Assembly: GCA_905250885.1 (NCBI GenBank)
Contig: CAJNOQ010000608.1
Location: 1 to 45,364, forward strand
Reading direction: 5' to 3'
DNA: 45,364 nucleotides
DNA from: Didymodactylos carnosus
Taxonomy: Eukaryota > Rotifera > Eurotatoria > Philodinida > Philodinidae
A program made the position numbers and the translations under genes. Shown here piece by piece: positions 1 through 13,125 of the stretch (positions within the stretch are counted from its first letter, which is position 1; the number at the start of each line of letters is the position of its first letter). The notes beneath the pieces were generated by a model. It saw only the letters and a list, made by a program, of their open reading frames with translations. It ran no database searches and was not told the DNA's origin.

Positions 1-116
1 TGTTCAAGATCTTGACTTCTTGAAATTTCTTGAATTCTTATATTTTCTTACCAAGATCTTGAATCAAGATCTTACTGAAAAAATTCAAGAAGTCAAGATC
101 TTGGTTACAAGAAGTT
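1..116. repeat. AAGATCTTG-rich palindromic repeat at window edge
   Basis: The words TCAAGATCTTG and AAGATCTTG occur several times on both strands, interspersed with TCTTGAA/TTCAAGAA words. The same style of sequence recurs near 25.4, 27.1, 31.5, 32.1, 38.4 and 39.0 kb. No coding potential is visible. The stretch may be the end of a larger element cut by the window edge. Confidence 0.55.
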
Positions 117-125
117 TCACTAGGG

Positions 126-311
126 AAGATTTCTCTACAAAATTGAGGCACTAGACCAGCTCTTCACGATGTTTTCTGATCGAGTTATGATTATTTTGGA
201 TGTTATATCAGAAATGTGACTTCTTCAAAGACTTCCAGCAAAATAATCATAACTCGATCAGAAAACATCGTGAAGAGCTGGTCTAGTGCCTCAGTTTTGT
301 AGAGAAATCTT
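126..311. repeat. Long hairpin: 73-bp inverted arms, 40-nt loop
   Basis: Positions 126-198 are the reverse complement of 239-311, apart from one G-T wobble position (143/294). The loop is 199-238. A transcript of either strand would fold into a near-perfect 73-bp stem. It could be a small foldback (MITE-like) element or a source of small RNAs. No flanking target-site duplication is obvious. The arms carry no recognisable coding sequence. Confidence 0.85.
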
Positions 312-765
312 TACTCTACAAGAGTGACTGTTTCAAAAGGTTATCAAGTACTGAATGAAAGACAAAAAAAGTTTCGAAAGAAAAAAACTAGGGTTTTTTC
401 AGAGTAAAGTAACAAACTTTAAAAAATTCGTATCTCCTCAACGGAAGGCCGTGGAGAGCTGGGCTGGAGCGGTCTTAGTTTGTAGAGGACACTTTACTCT
501 GTAATGCACAATATTTAACTCAAAAATAAAAAATATTTCTGAAAAAGTCTAAAAAAAGAGGGGGTTACCTTTAGTTTTCTCTCACGGTACGCAACAGAAT
601 TTCATAATATATACACCACTAGAAGGACATCTTCCTCAAACCTACATATATTCCGTTCCGGAGTCAAAACCTTATAGTCGCCTTTATACTTTTGAGGGGA
701 TAAAATGTAAAAAGAAAAGGTACTTACGGCTTTGCTTTGCTTGTCTTCGTTTTAGAGAAATAACA
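312..765. other. Gene-poor AT-rich stretch
   Basis: I see no open coding frame, RNA gene or clear repeat here beyond short A/T runs. Confidence 0.5.
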
Positions 766-1145
766 ATGTCTAAATACACTTCTTCTACCACAAAAATATC
801 GATCAGAAATTCATCAAAAGCTATTACAAACACAATTAATCGTACCCCGTCTTCCTCTAGCGTTTATATCACGGACAAAAGAGAAATCAAATACAACCAC
901 TCGCCAACGACGATCAGCTCCATCGAAGAAAACCAAACTCAAAACAAAAAGTGTATTACCATCATCAACGAATAATAAAAACAATGCTAATAACGAAGAA
1001 GAAAACAATGAAACAGTAACGAAATCAACATCTTCGATATGGAGACATTGTACTCGAATAACAACCGTTGTTAACGATAAAACTGTGATTAAAATACAAT
1101 GTAATTTATGTTCGAAAATATCAACAACGCCGATACGCAATATTA
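766..1145 (+). pseudogene. Decayed BED-zinc-finger-like fragment
   Basis: A short frame opens at 766 (Ser/Thr/Asn-rich). Near 895 the coding signal moves to another frame. That second frame runs through a basic Lys/Asn-rich stretch to a segment resembling the start of a BED finger: SIWRHC around 1034-1051, then Gln-CysAsnLeuCys with cysteine codons at 1100-1102 and 1109-1111. The downstream His pair expected of a BED finger is not visible. BED fingers are typical of hAT transposases and their derivatives, so this may be a dead transposase 5' end. The call rests on a C-x2-C pair and an upstream Trp, so it is weak. Confidence 0.25.
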
Positions 1146-2618
1146 TACCTATCTTCCATATCTATCTATCTTCCAGTAGGCTCTTGAGCCTATTGAGCTT
1201 TAGCCAGAGGAACTAATTCAGGCCGATAAGTGTGTTTACTGGTTGATGTCTCATTGGTCATGCCTATAGTTAGAGGATTGACTTGGAGTCTATTTATCTT
1301 TGGGTTATGAAAGTCTTTCTGAAACGTTGATGTGATTATATCAAAGCTGTACAAATCAGTGAAATTTGTTGCTTCGAATTATGTTTAGATACAATGCTGT
1401 AACCCACTAGTTATGTTGAAGCTGGCATGCGTAATGCCACTTAATCTCTTTACACGGCATTTTCGAACGACATTTCGAAATGTGGTCTTTCCAGATGTAT
1501 GTTTGTGTATTACAGATTTCAAAATTGGTCTTTTATGTGGTCCGGAAAATCTTGTACTCTTTACCACTCATGAGAAATCAGGATAACCTCCCCCAAAAGA
1601 CCATGCCCGTATACAGTGTTTCGGCACATCGCTACTTTTTTGGGCGGCCTTCTATTGAGGGTCAATTTTTGGCCAACTATTAATAATAATATCTTTAAAA
1701 TTTCAATAATTAATTAATTTTTTAAAGGCACTTTTCAATGAATAAGTGCCCTGTTTTTGTGAGAAATACACTATTTATGAGAATACAGAGAGAGTTAGCA
1801 TGAAAACGTCGTCTGATCTTGGTAATGTTACACTGATCTGATCTGATCTAATCTAACCTTATTACCTGTCAGCTCTTCTATGCAGCTTTGATTATTGTGG
1901 CACACAACTCTTTTGTTTCCTAACCATGTTATGTAGAAATAACGCTTTCTCTTTCGCATGAATATACCTCACCTAATATGCTTTTAATTTCATGTTTTTT
2001 ATGGTTTCTATGATATGAGAAAAGATAATGTGAAGGGAATGATTTAGAAAGATTCAAATGAAAAATGTTTACGGGCAGTTCTCATGAGCCACAAAACTTT
2101 TTCATTTCTTCGCAAAAGCATATAACCGTTGATTATAAAAGCATCGAAACTTTGAGTGTCTATTTAATGTGAAAGTTGTATGAACAATCGGTAGTATACA
2201 CAGAGATTCTCATCAAGTCTTATCAAGAAAATAGCTTCGAGTTTTCTTTGTGAAATTAGACTAACCCGATTACGCCATTTTTTACGGAGCTTGCCTCATC
2301 AAACCGTGAAATTTTTATTTTTTATAAAAGAGAAGGGTAAGAAACGCATTTTTGTGTTTTTTAAAAGCGAGGAATTTGTGTAGACATTTCATTACTTGTT
2401 TTCTCCAACCTCGCTCAAATGTATTTTTCCATTAAACACATGTCATAGAAAAGTCCTCTTTTTGTCGTTTCAGAGAAAAAACGGTTTTAAAGGATTTTTC
2501 TATATCTCGTTCAAAATCGCATCTGAACACAAATATTTATATACATTTTCGACATATTCATCTCACAAATATACATGACAAAAAATTTTCATATTTATTG
2601 TTCATCAACATGACATGC
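1146..2618. other. Intergenic stretch without recognisable genes
   Basis: Short frames only. One perfect 16-bp palindrome, TAGGCTCTTGAGCCTA, lies near 1178. Nothing else can be supported. Confidence 0.5.
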
Positions 2619-2806
2619 CTGAGCAGCGTGGCTCAGTCAGCTAGTGGGCAGACAACGAAGTTCGAATCTCGGTAACGGTGATCGCGTGATAGTCTTGGAC
2701 AAGCTATCTAATACTCATTGTCTCGATACCTTTGGGCACAAATGCAATGGGCTAACCCGATTTCAGTGGTCATTGGACTGGAGAGATAAGAGTTAAAGTT
2801 TAAAAA
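2619..2806 (+). mobile_element. tRNA-derived SINE-like element
   Basis: The head resembles a tRNA gene: an A-box-like TGGCTCAGTCAG begins at 2629 and a B-box-like GTTCGAATC lies at 2660-2668. The spacing between them is shorter than in a true tRNA and the cloverleaf is incomplete. This fits an RNA polymerase III SINE head rather than a working tRNA. A non-tRNA body follows (GTGATCGCGTG..., a GGGCACAAATGCAATGGGCT segment) and ends in an A-rich tract near 2806. The boundaries are approximate, and no target-site duplication was established. Confidence 0.5.
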
Positions 2807-4091
2807 AGCGTTTGTACTTTTGAATCCCATAACTGGTACTCATAACGGTGGACTGTTGTTCTCAAGATAAGTCTGGTGGTACTGGACTAGGTATTGATGA
2901 GACTCACCAATATTGCACTAAAACTAGGTAATAAAAGAAAATTCTCAATTAGTTCCTCTCATATATTCGTCTAAAAGTAAGTTATGAAAACGTGTAGTTT
3001 CACAACCGCGCACATTCCGTTAGAATTAGTTCAAACTTTCATTGTTTTTTGCAATTTCCACCAATTCGACCAGATTTTTCGACTAATTTAACAGTTTAGA
3101 AGGGATGAAACTTGATGTTCTTGTAGCAACATTTGGTCGGAATTGGAGGCTCTTAATAGCGAGCGAAAAATAGTGGTCTTTATAAGTGTTTGCATGGAAT
3201 TGTGCATGCCTAAAAGGTAGTTTGAGTAATGGAATAATTTCTAGAAGAAGGTTTTCTTTTTTTCAATATCTGAAACCGATAAGCCTTCAGCAAAGAAAAA
3301 TCTATTTTTTTCTCGAAATCTGGCGAGGGTCAAGCCTATCGAGCTTCGTGGCTCCGCCGCTTGTACCAAAAATGTTTTGATATTTTTGATCTATTTGCTA
3401 ACCTCGAATAGAAGGTCGCTACTTTTGAAATCGTTGATTTAAAGTATTTCTGTGAGTCTTTAAACGTTCAAGTAAACCATAACGCTTTCCTTGCAATTAG
3501 AACCGTCACGGTACTTTGCCTGCCTCTTCCATTATTTCACCAGTAAAGTAACGGAAAATGTGTTACCTGCTACTAGTAGTCACACCGATAAAGTACCATT
3601 CCTACTAGAAAGGGTTTTTATTATTTATCAAGGAATGTTCGTATCTATCTATAGTTATCTGAAGAGGTTTTAAGTTAATCTTATTCGATTATTTCTTTGT
3701 ATTAATAATTCTAATTAATATGCGAAATATAAAAAGGCGTAACTCATATCTAGACCTCTAGATTATGCTTCGAAGAAGTATGTGAACTGTCTCTCACTAA
3801 ATTTCGACGTAACTAAGGAAAACATTTCTGTGGCGAAGAAAGGTAGAGGAATGGAATACACCTTTTTGTAAAATGTTTGTAAATTATGTTTTCTCCATAT
3901 GGTAGAATATAGCGCGCGCCAAAAATATACATCTAAATTAAGTAAATGTTAAAGTTTAATAGTACTTTTCATTCGAACAGCAATCGCTTTAGCTATGTGT
4001 ATCATCATACGTTAGTAAATTAATTATCGCCCATTTATTTTTTTCTTTCACTCTTATATACGTCTGAAAGCGGGGTATACATCGAAAGAAA
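2807..4091. other. Intergenic stretch upstream of the 4.1-7.4 kb gene
   Basis: Only short frames with no convincing protein character. No RNA gene or strong repeat was seen. Confidence 0.5.
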
Positions 4092-7000
4092 ATGCATGAG
4101 TCATTATTGCTAAAAGAAGACTTATATAGTAATGGCGCCGATCCAACAACAAATAATAAAATTGTCAAATTAGTATTAAAGTCAAAACATGTATCATTGG
4201 CCAAAAATGCGCAAGTCGAATTACAACTACCCATTCTGTTACAAAAAGTCTATATGTATGAAGTGCAAACTCAAACAGTTGATAATGAAAATAATTTCAA
4301 TGGTGTAGCTAAAACTCTATCAGCAGATACAAGAGAATCAGCTACATCTTCTGGTAATGAAAAGAGAGAGAAGTGCTGTATTCGCCACTTTATTCGTTGA
4401 AAACTCCAGTGTTTAATAATCTATGTCTAAAATTGGGGTTTATGGGTAATATTTTATCTTTCATACGATGCTCTGCAAGAGTAGATAATGTCTCTAATAT
4501 ACGAACCATGATAACTAATAACCTGATATTGTGTATGAATGTCAGTCTCGGCATATGCTAATCGCTCAAAAAATCTTAGCTCTAGATTCGTAGTTCAAAC
4601 GTCATTGTCTTCCTTATGTGCAAATAACTTCTGAGGAAAGTCATACTGGTTTTTTCTTTGTATCAGACTGTGGCTGGTGATATAAACCTATGATATAAAC
4701 TTTAGTTTATACCCACTGTCAAATTACAGCCGGTTTACGAACAACAGTGATTTTATCATTTTAGGTTACTTTCAAAAAACTATCTATAGTTCATCCGAGA
4801 AATATCTTTTCCTAATTTTTAGAAAATAGTTGCATTCATGTTTGTAAATTATTTACATAAAACATCAGAGTTAGTATTAGTTAGAATTTAGTCAAATGGT
4901 AATAAAACATTGCTGGTGCGTCAAGAAGTCAACACTTGCTCTCATCGTCCTGACGTGTGTATCACCTGTGCATTATACCTATACAAAATGTAATCAAGCA
5001 TCATCAGGATGCTTAAAGTCCAGACTAATATTTGAGGATGATTCACCATGTCTAATTTCTATCTAGCCACTTTTAACTGAATTAAATTTAAGCTTTTCAA
5101 CTCAACGCAACATCAGAACAAGTCAACTCACCACCATCCCCAACAATACTAGAAGTTAAAAATGAAACTGATTTATTGAGTAAAGAAGCTGGCGATGAGG
5201 CTCGTTTAACTGGTTATAATAAATATGGTTTATTGTCATTAGATGAATATCAAATAATTCGATCAGGTGAAGAACATGTTTTAATGAAATTTTTTAGTGA
5301 TGATGATGATTCATCTGATTCTGAAAATGAAAGTGGTGATATAACAGCTGTTCAAAAAACAACCAGAAAAAAGGAGAAAAAATCACAGGAAGATAATATT
5401 AATAGAATCATGGAGCAACTGGAAATAAATGACTATACGGCTGATAAAAATCAAAAACATACACGTATGAAATAGACAGTGGTTTTTGAAATTGCCTGGT
5501 CATGTTGTGCACTCAAAGCTATCTGATTTTGTTATTTATCATTAGTTTTAGATCGTCATAAAACTCATTCTTATCTCAATAATCTTGAACTAAAACCACA
5601 TCGTTCACATCAAAGTCATCGTCAAAATACTGATTCTCGCTTCCATCACCGACGTTCAGTACGAAATGAATTCCAACCACCATTTTCATCCAGTCAAGAA
5701 TTATCGTCTCCCAAACATAGACAAGATGAACACCAAGAATTGATTCCAAAAATACAAATAAAAGAAAAATTTTGTAATCATAACACGAAAGAAATAAATG
5801 AATTAGATGATGAATTCATAAACACTTTGGATTTGAATAATAACGCTGAAATCGATATTTTATCACCCACCTCAACCATTACAACAAAAATACCGTCCAC
5901 ATCGTCTCTCGTAAATTCACTATCAAATCGCACATCAAAAACTATTTGTAGTGTAGATGAATTTCCTGTCAAAACTCTTCCAAATCTATCTGAGTTAGAT
6001 CAACTCTCGGCAGCTATTGCCCGTTCAACATGTTCAAAAGTTAGTCAATCGAGTGAAAATACTCAACATTATTCTAGAAAACAATTACATAAAACAATGA
6101 GTGAAGTAACACAACAAGATTTACTTGAATTAAATGGTAAAAATAACGTTTTTTTCTTATGAGACCCCCGTGTTCTTCATGAAGTTTAATTTTTTTGCTC
6201 CATGTAGATCCACATGATATTGATGCTGAATTAGATCTTCTCGTTGATACAGCAGTCAACGATGGCAAATCCTCACTCTTCATGAATTGTCAACAGTCAG
6301 CGTTTGATGTTGTACCGCGGCCACTTGGTGATAAATGGTTTAAACAATGGCAAAAACAAGATTTGGAGCAATTACCAACGTCAACTCATGCTTCAATCTC
6401 TGTTACTTCAAATACTCATTTATATGTTGAATGGAATAAAACACAAAACGTCGAACAATTGATCACTCCTATTCTTTCAACTTTTTGCTATAAATCAGAA
6501 CATGATAATGGATTTGAAAATGAAAAATCTTTTGATGTTATATTTGGAGAAACCTATGAAAGTAGGATACAGAAACCTAATGAATATGTAGATGATAATT
6601 TCTCAAAGGTAAGCAATTGTGAGAGAAATTTATTCGATCATGCAAAATCAAATTTGAATCTAAATGAGAAAGAGGTACAGTAACACAGGCTCATTGTCTG
6701 GTTAAACTTATTTTTGTTTTAGACGTATGAATTAGTCGATCATGATAATGATCAAACAAATTCTGAACGAACAGTTAAATGTGACAAAGAAGAATTGAAA
6801 ATACTGAGCAGTTTCGAAAGGCAGCAAATGAACCTATGAATTATTGTACTATTTCTCAACAAATCTTTTTCATCTTCTAGGAATGACGATGAAGAACCGA
6901 GTAGATCGTTAATTCAATTTGAATGTATTAACATTTCATCATCAACCAAAAATTTTGATGAAAAAACAATTCATTCAATAAATTTTCATAAAACACATTC

Positions 7001-7391
7001 ACTACCATCGTATATAAGATCGACAAGTGGAGCTGAACGTGGTTCATTATTCAAACGTTTATTTAAACCTCATCAAACATCATCATCAACTCGTTCTAAA
7101 CGTAACGAAATTCTAGCTCTTGTCAATTCCATACGAGCATTTGTTCGTGATGCCCTTCAAAGTTGTAGAAAAAATTTAAATCTAATCACTATGATGTTGG
7201 AACGGTTACAAACATCATCGTCAACCACAACCATAACTCCTGCCATTGAAACACCGGTGTCTGTTTTACAACAACCAGAACAACAACAAGCATTTAAAAA
7301 AGTTATTATGAGAAAAATTAGACGACCGAAAATAATTAAAAATATACCAGAACCACCTTCATCTGAAACAATGCGGAAAGACGGTCAGTGA
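4092..7391 (+). CDS. Unrecognised six-exon gene, mostly disordered protein (~742 aa)
   Basis: I do not recognise the family. Proposed exons: 4092-4353, 5093-5464, 5552-6136, 6208-6608, 6723-6820 and 6881-7391. Their phases join into one open frame of 743 codons. Donors include GTAATG, GTATGA, GTAAAA and GTAAGC. The 6821-6880 intron works only as GC-AG, because no GT gives the needed phase. The protein is low-complexity and probably disordered: an acidic run (FFSDDDDSSDSE) near 5290-5330, a Lys-rich patch, a His/Arg-rich patch (about 5555-5650) and Ser/Thr/Asn-rich linkers. The best candidate for a folded part is a helical segment in the last exon (about 7100-7205) with EILALVNSIRAFVRDAL. Exon 4 has a second in-frame donor at 6675 (GTACAG), which would add 22 residues. 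AATAAA lies at 7597-7602. Exon 1 and its 739-nt intron are the least certain parts. Confidence 0.65.
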
Positions 7392-9678
7392 ATTGCATAG
7401 ACATTCAGTAAAATTCTTATAATTTTCTCATGCTTGCAACCGGAAGACCGTGAGCATCCAGACGGACATTGGATGCAAAAGTAAAACTGTTCTTTTCTTC
7501 CCCATATCTTGTATTGACCGGTAGACTTTGAAATGCAGACCATCTTTTGCTGTAATAAAAAAATCTTTCTTTCTTTATGTTTCATGAATGTCAGAGAATA
7601 AATGACCTTCTCGTATTTTTTTCATAACTTTTTCTTTTTTGAACGCGATGATTTAAACTTTCTTTTGAAAGATTCGCCATTCCATCCTCTACAGAAAAGC
7701 ATATTGAACATGTTTTATATACTGTAAAAATAATAATATATGGAAGAAATACTGCGAAGCTTCAATCTTAACAATTTTCTAATCCGAAAAAAAACAACTT
7801 TTTGATTCTCCTGTAATACAGCCGGGAAAAGCGACCGTTCAATTTTTGAAACTTCCACTATTTCACGAAAACATATCTAACCCACGAGTTATTGCACATC
7901 TAGACCCTTGAAGGTGTTCTCTACAAGCTGACCAATTCTGAGAGCATGTTTTAGACTGCTCCCCTTAAGTCTACGCGATCAAAAACGGAAAAGTTATGCA
8001 AAAAGTACGAAGAGTGTCATTTATTTTGTGTCATCCATTATACGTTTATTTTCATTTGAAATTAATGTAATATTCTCAATTAGCTTAAAAAAACTGCATG
8101 GATGTAATTCTCAAACATTTCCTGAGATATGAAATTTTCCCTGGATAACTCAAGTGTTTCTGTCTAAAAATGAAAAGCTTTCTAATTAAGTTTATTCTTT
8201 CAAGAATACTATTTCCGTGAAATTATCCAGATATATTGTGTGGTTCTAACCGAAACCAGTTTGTACTAAAATTTGAGTGAACAACGGTATAGAACGATAC
8301 ATTATGACACAAGGGTCCCATCAGGTACAATCATGCAATAAACTAACATTTCATAAAGAGTCATTCTAACTCAAAAACAATCATTTTTAATAAAAGTTTG
8401 ATGTCCGTCTGCCTATGACAAAATACCCCATGTGCTAGAGCATCTAATAATATGCTATTTGCCTTTTGTATAGGTATCACAACTATAAGTAGTTCGATCG
8501 CTGGTATGAGATATTGTCCATCAATATCGGTTCAAACGGATAATGACAGTGGAAAGTCCTTATCTTAAAAATATGTTCTTCAAGCAACATCAACTAAGAA
8601 ATATCATTAACATACACATTCTCAACAATCGATCTCTGTCATTGATAGTGATGATGCAAAAAACATGTTCGTCAAATTTAGCTGATTGTAATTGTATAGA
8701 TGGGACAAAGAATTCGTTATAATCTATGTGACACTCCTATATTCTACTGCAAACAATTATATACTGTTGAAATAGAGATCACATGTGTCTAAAACGAATT
8801 ACTATGAGCATAAGGTTCCAGTAACTCATTCAATTTGTGTCGTATTAGAATCGCAATACTACAGACTCAGAATTGACACATCGTAAGTGTTTTTCCATTA
8901 GATTTTCAATAATGTAAAATTAGTGATGGTAAGAAGAAAAAGAGCGTCAGGTGTGGTTCGGTAACATGTTTATTCGAACAATTTGAAAAGTAATTCCATT
9001 TGTATTGAACGTCCCAGTATAAATCCTTTATTAAATACAAAAAAATTATATCGCGTGCCAAGATAAAATGATATTTTGTAATGTAGAGATAATCTGGAAT
9101 TATAAGTGATTTTGTAAAAGGAGGGAAATTTACGATTGTCAATCATATTAAATTGTTTTACGTGTATGTAATATGCTTCTTATCTTTATGACGTACATTT
9201 ATTAGTCATGTAAGCTTGTCTAGTTGGCTAATTCTTTCACTCTAATCAATTCTCTTAATTCATTAGGGATGCGCGTGATTTTAAACATAAAAAATGTCGA
9301 TAAGATGTATGAGATCTGTTCTTATTTTGAAAACTAAGAATTGCTGATGTGTTGTTCAATTCTAGAAGAAGAAAAAAAATTTAAGAAAACCCGTAGACCA
9401 ATCGGTTTCAAGTCTCTTTTATAATCAGTGGAATGTCTAAATTTTATACTACAACTATAATTTGATTGTGATTCAAAGGCGTGTAAATTTATTAACAAAA
9501 CTTGTATAAAGTTTAAGTAAAGGATTAAGGAGACACAGTGATGTGTAGAAAGAGAGCATATGAATTTTGTTATCATTTTTGACATGAACAACGAGCAAAA
9601 ATAATACATAGATGAATATCGATAAATAGTACAAATTCTTTTTCTCTGCTATATAGTTAAAGATGTAGAAAGTAAGAT

Positions 9679-9722
<44 letters not shown>

Positions 9723-10273
9723 GTTACCTGTTCTCTTCTCATCTCACTATGTCAATTTTTAATGACAACTTTTTTTTTTTGAAACAAAGTCACATCGTTG
9801 GAATTTCACTTTTCTTCTTTTAATTTGTGTTCTTGAAACAGAATGTTCGGTCATTTCACATTCAAAAGCATAGACAATAGGATCAGCTTTCTTTCTATAG
9901 AATAATAACAGAACGTACATACTACCAGTGCACATATATTTGATGGAAATGAAACAATGTAATATTAAAATCCTCATCATCATTTAGTTTCTGTCAAGCG
10001 AATAAAGAAAGTACAGTAAGTCAAAATAAATAATGGATCTAAAAAACGGGTTTACTATATCCTGTATATAGAAACTAATTATGAAAGTAACAACTGGTCA
10101 CGCATTACATTTAACAAAAAAAAAAAAAGAAGAAAATGTGTTACATTTAAATATATCAAGTAAAATCTTTTAGTCGAATTGAACATAGAGGAAAGTCAGA
10201 AAATTGTGGTTTATTCAGTACTAATTGTTCATTTACTCCTATTTTATATTATCAATGTAAAATCGTTCAATTT
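7392..10273. other. Intergenic region with a (GA)n microsatellite
   Basis: No convincing coding sequence. About 40 bp of GA repeat lies near 9679-9718, so minus-strand frames crossing it (Ser-Leu repeats) are artefacts. The sequence is AT-rich and unremarkable elsewhere. Confidence 0.5.
7597..7602 (+). terminator. Candidate polyadenylation signal AATAAA
   Basis: AATAAA lies about 205 nt downstream of the stop codon of the 4.1-7.4 kb gene, on its strand. AATAAA is frequent in AT-rich DNA, so the call rests on position. Confidence 0.35.
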
Positions 10274-13125
10274 ATGTTTAACTATTTATTTTCTTGTTCT
10301 AGTGTCCTGTATCTTAAACTAATTATAAAAAAAACTATGATTTCGATTCGTTTAAAATCGCTCGGTTTTATCTGGTATAGTTTAATTTGTTTCATTTTTC
10401 AAATATGTTCTATTCTTGATGATTTTCGTACTGTTCGTTATTATGATTCTCTTAATTGGTCAAATAAACCGAATAATATATTAACAATATCGTTAACATT
10501 TTTGGCTGTTAGTCTTATTGGTGGTCCATTATGTTCTATTATGAATTTAATTAAAATGGGAAATTTAGTAGAAGATAATTTACAATTTGGATTAGAATAT
10601 GATACAAATCAAAAACGACATCGTTTAGCCATACCATTTGTATCTCTTGCAGAAGTACAAATCACACTGTTATTATTACTACCAAAAATTTTATTAGAAG
10701 CTGAAGAAATTAAAGCTCAATTAAAATCTGAAGGTAAACCATTAATAATTACTGACTATTTCCGATTTTTTTTCTTCTTCTACAATTAAGATATTCAGAG
10801 AGGAGAAATGATAAAATGAATAGAATTGAAATAAATGATAATTAACGTTATAGAATTTATTTATACACATGAGAAATATTAAGTGTATTTTTTCGATCAT
10901 TAAATTCTATTAAGTGGAATTTATATGAAACGATCTTTTATTGGTTCATCTATTTTATGTTGTTTCGATATATTTTCTGTATTAACAAAGTCAAAACGAT
11001 AGTCATTCGTATTTTCTGAACATTTTTAAATACGTTAAAAAAAAATTTCAATTAAAAATTTTTACAATTTTAATGACAGTAAATATACATGAGAGACATT
11101 TCTTTCGTCACTATACATTCAGATGTCAAGTGATTCTGAGAACATTTATTGCAAACGTTTGTATATGTGTGTGTGTGTATGTATGAAATGAGAGAGAAAG
11201 AGAGTCACTTAATGAGTAGGAACTATGCATGTGTGTATAGTACTAACATATAATAGAATTGTTTTTAACTTTTTGATTAGTTTTTCTCTCTATCTTTCAA
11301 ACGAAATGACGTATAATGATACAATTAAAACTAAAGACAAAAAAAACAACAACAATAGAAGTTCAAAAATGGTAGTTGTTGTTGAAGAGTTTATCAACAA
11401 TATCCACTTTCAATTTCAATATACACACGCTAATGGATTTTGAAAACAATTTTTAATTGTATCATTCAAATTTAAATCCAAAATATACGTCTGTTATACA
11501 GAACTCTGTTTCCTAATGTTGAAACTATTTAAATAACGTCTCATTATGCTCTAGTAGAGGATTATTATTAAAAAAAAGAAAAGAAGAAGGGACTATAGCA
11601 ATGTTAATCTTGTTATTCAATTTCTTTATTTTCTTTTTTTTTTAGGTTTCGCATTTGAATCTGATTTAGATTTTCTATTGGGTACTGCTGATGAACGTAT
11701 TAATTTGTATAATCAATCGTCGATCCCTCTCTATCGATCGGTAACATTTTCATATTATAAACCTGTTGTTTCATGTCAATTGTTGTATTATTTTCTTGTA
11801 TTATGTCGTTTATCTTATTTGTATGCATCAGCCTATTGGAATTCGAATAAATGTTATTCTATTCTATGTAATCTTCACTCATTGCTCGTATTAACACTAT
11901 GTATATTTACTGTAGCAACATTTGAAGTTTTATATAAAAATGTGACATTCTTATTTTCATCTGTTACATTATTACATTTATCAAGTCTTATACAGACACC
12001 ATTGATATTATTAATTTGTTTATTTGTTGGATTATTATTAATTTTACTAACAAATCATTGTCTCTACTATTTTGGTTATATTCTCTATGAACAATCATTA
12101 ATTAGATTAAAAAATCAATTAATTCGATTATCAAATTTAGATGATCAATATTTTACAAATCAAAATCGTCCATTACGTCGTACTCTATTATTTTATTTAT
12201 TATACGTTTTTTTAAGTTTACTCTGTTTTTTATTATATATTTATCATATTATTAAAATGTTTCAACAGGGAATTTATGATTTATTATTAATTATTCAGTT
12301 AGGACTATTATTATTTTATCTTCTATTTTCCCTAAGTTTATTTGCATTTTTAACTTGTACACGTGTATGGCATTTTCAATTTTCATCATCATATAAATAT
12401 CAATGTTGGAATCATTTAAATTCTCAACTTGGTAATGATAATGGTGAACAAAAACCACGATCTCAAAGTATTACATCAACATCTGAACAAAGTTCAAATA
12501 ATTCAAGGTAAATAATTTTACTAATAGAATTTAATAAATCTTAAAAAATAATAATAACAATTTATTTTATTATTTTAGAAATAATAATAATATTGATCAA
12601 ATTGTTTATAATCGTCGACCTTTTAGTCGATCAACAAATGTTGAAGATAAATTATTTACAATTAATAATTCACCATATGAATATGCTCGTGCACAACGTA
12701 CAGTTATTATACCAACAGTGAATAGTAGTGGTTTAACTGTATTAGATGAAGATGGAATACGTCTTACATCACCTCTAAATAGCAACAATTATTCACATTC
12801 ACATAGTAGTACATTGATTAATCCATATGATAATCGTACATTAACATCAAATATTGATACAACTCATCATAGCTCATCGACATCCTCATTTATCTGTTTG
12901 AATAAAGATGAGAATAACGAGCAAGCAATAGAACAATCTAAAAAATTAATAAATGTTCATGAACATGTATCAACAAGTGTTGATGATATTGATTCAGGAA
13001 ATCATTCATCATCGACATTATCTCAACAACATCAAATTATACATCATCATCGATCATTAATACATCCAGATTATCAAAGAATAAAAACAGGTGTAACCAC
13101 AGATACATTACTTGTCATGCATTAA
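10274..13125 (+). CDS. Eight-pass membrane protein, possibly Tincar-like
   Basis: Three exons join in frame: 10274 (or 10337)-10733, 11646-12507 and 12579-13125. The junctions are G|gtaaac...tttag|GT and AG|gtaaat...tttag|A. Starting at the ATG at 10337, which opens directly into the first hydrophobic segment, gives 601 aa. The upstream ATG at 10274 would add 21 residues. Eight hydrophobic segments are visible at about residues 9-27, 48-72, 98-120, 173-193, 206-228, 246-270, 310-333 and 343-369. A hydrophilic Ser/Asn/His-rich tail runs from about 370 to 601. Eight segments plus a long polar tail fit insect Tincar, but I cannot confirm this by sequence and no catalytic motif is visible. An unclassified transporter or receptor is the alternative. 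The 912-nt first intron has no coding signal. AATAAA signals follow at 13195 and 13209. The gene is convergent with the DYRK gene. Confidence 0.75.

Noticed and set aside
814-1140. 108-codon minus-strand frame opposite the BED-like fragment
   Set aside because: Val/Leu/Phe-rich shadow of the plus-strand sequence, with no motif. The plus strand gives the better protein-like reading.
2619-2700. A tRNA gene
   Set aside because: A- and B-box-like words are present, but too close together, and no acceptor or anticodon stems can be drawn. A SINE head fits better.
9473-9742. Minus-strand frame with a Ser-Leu repeat
   Set aside because: It is the translation of a (GA)n microsatellite and has no gene context.
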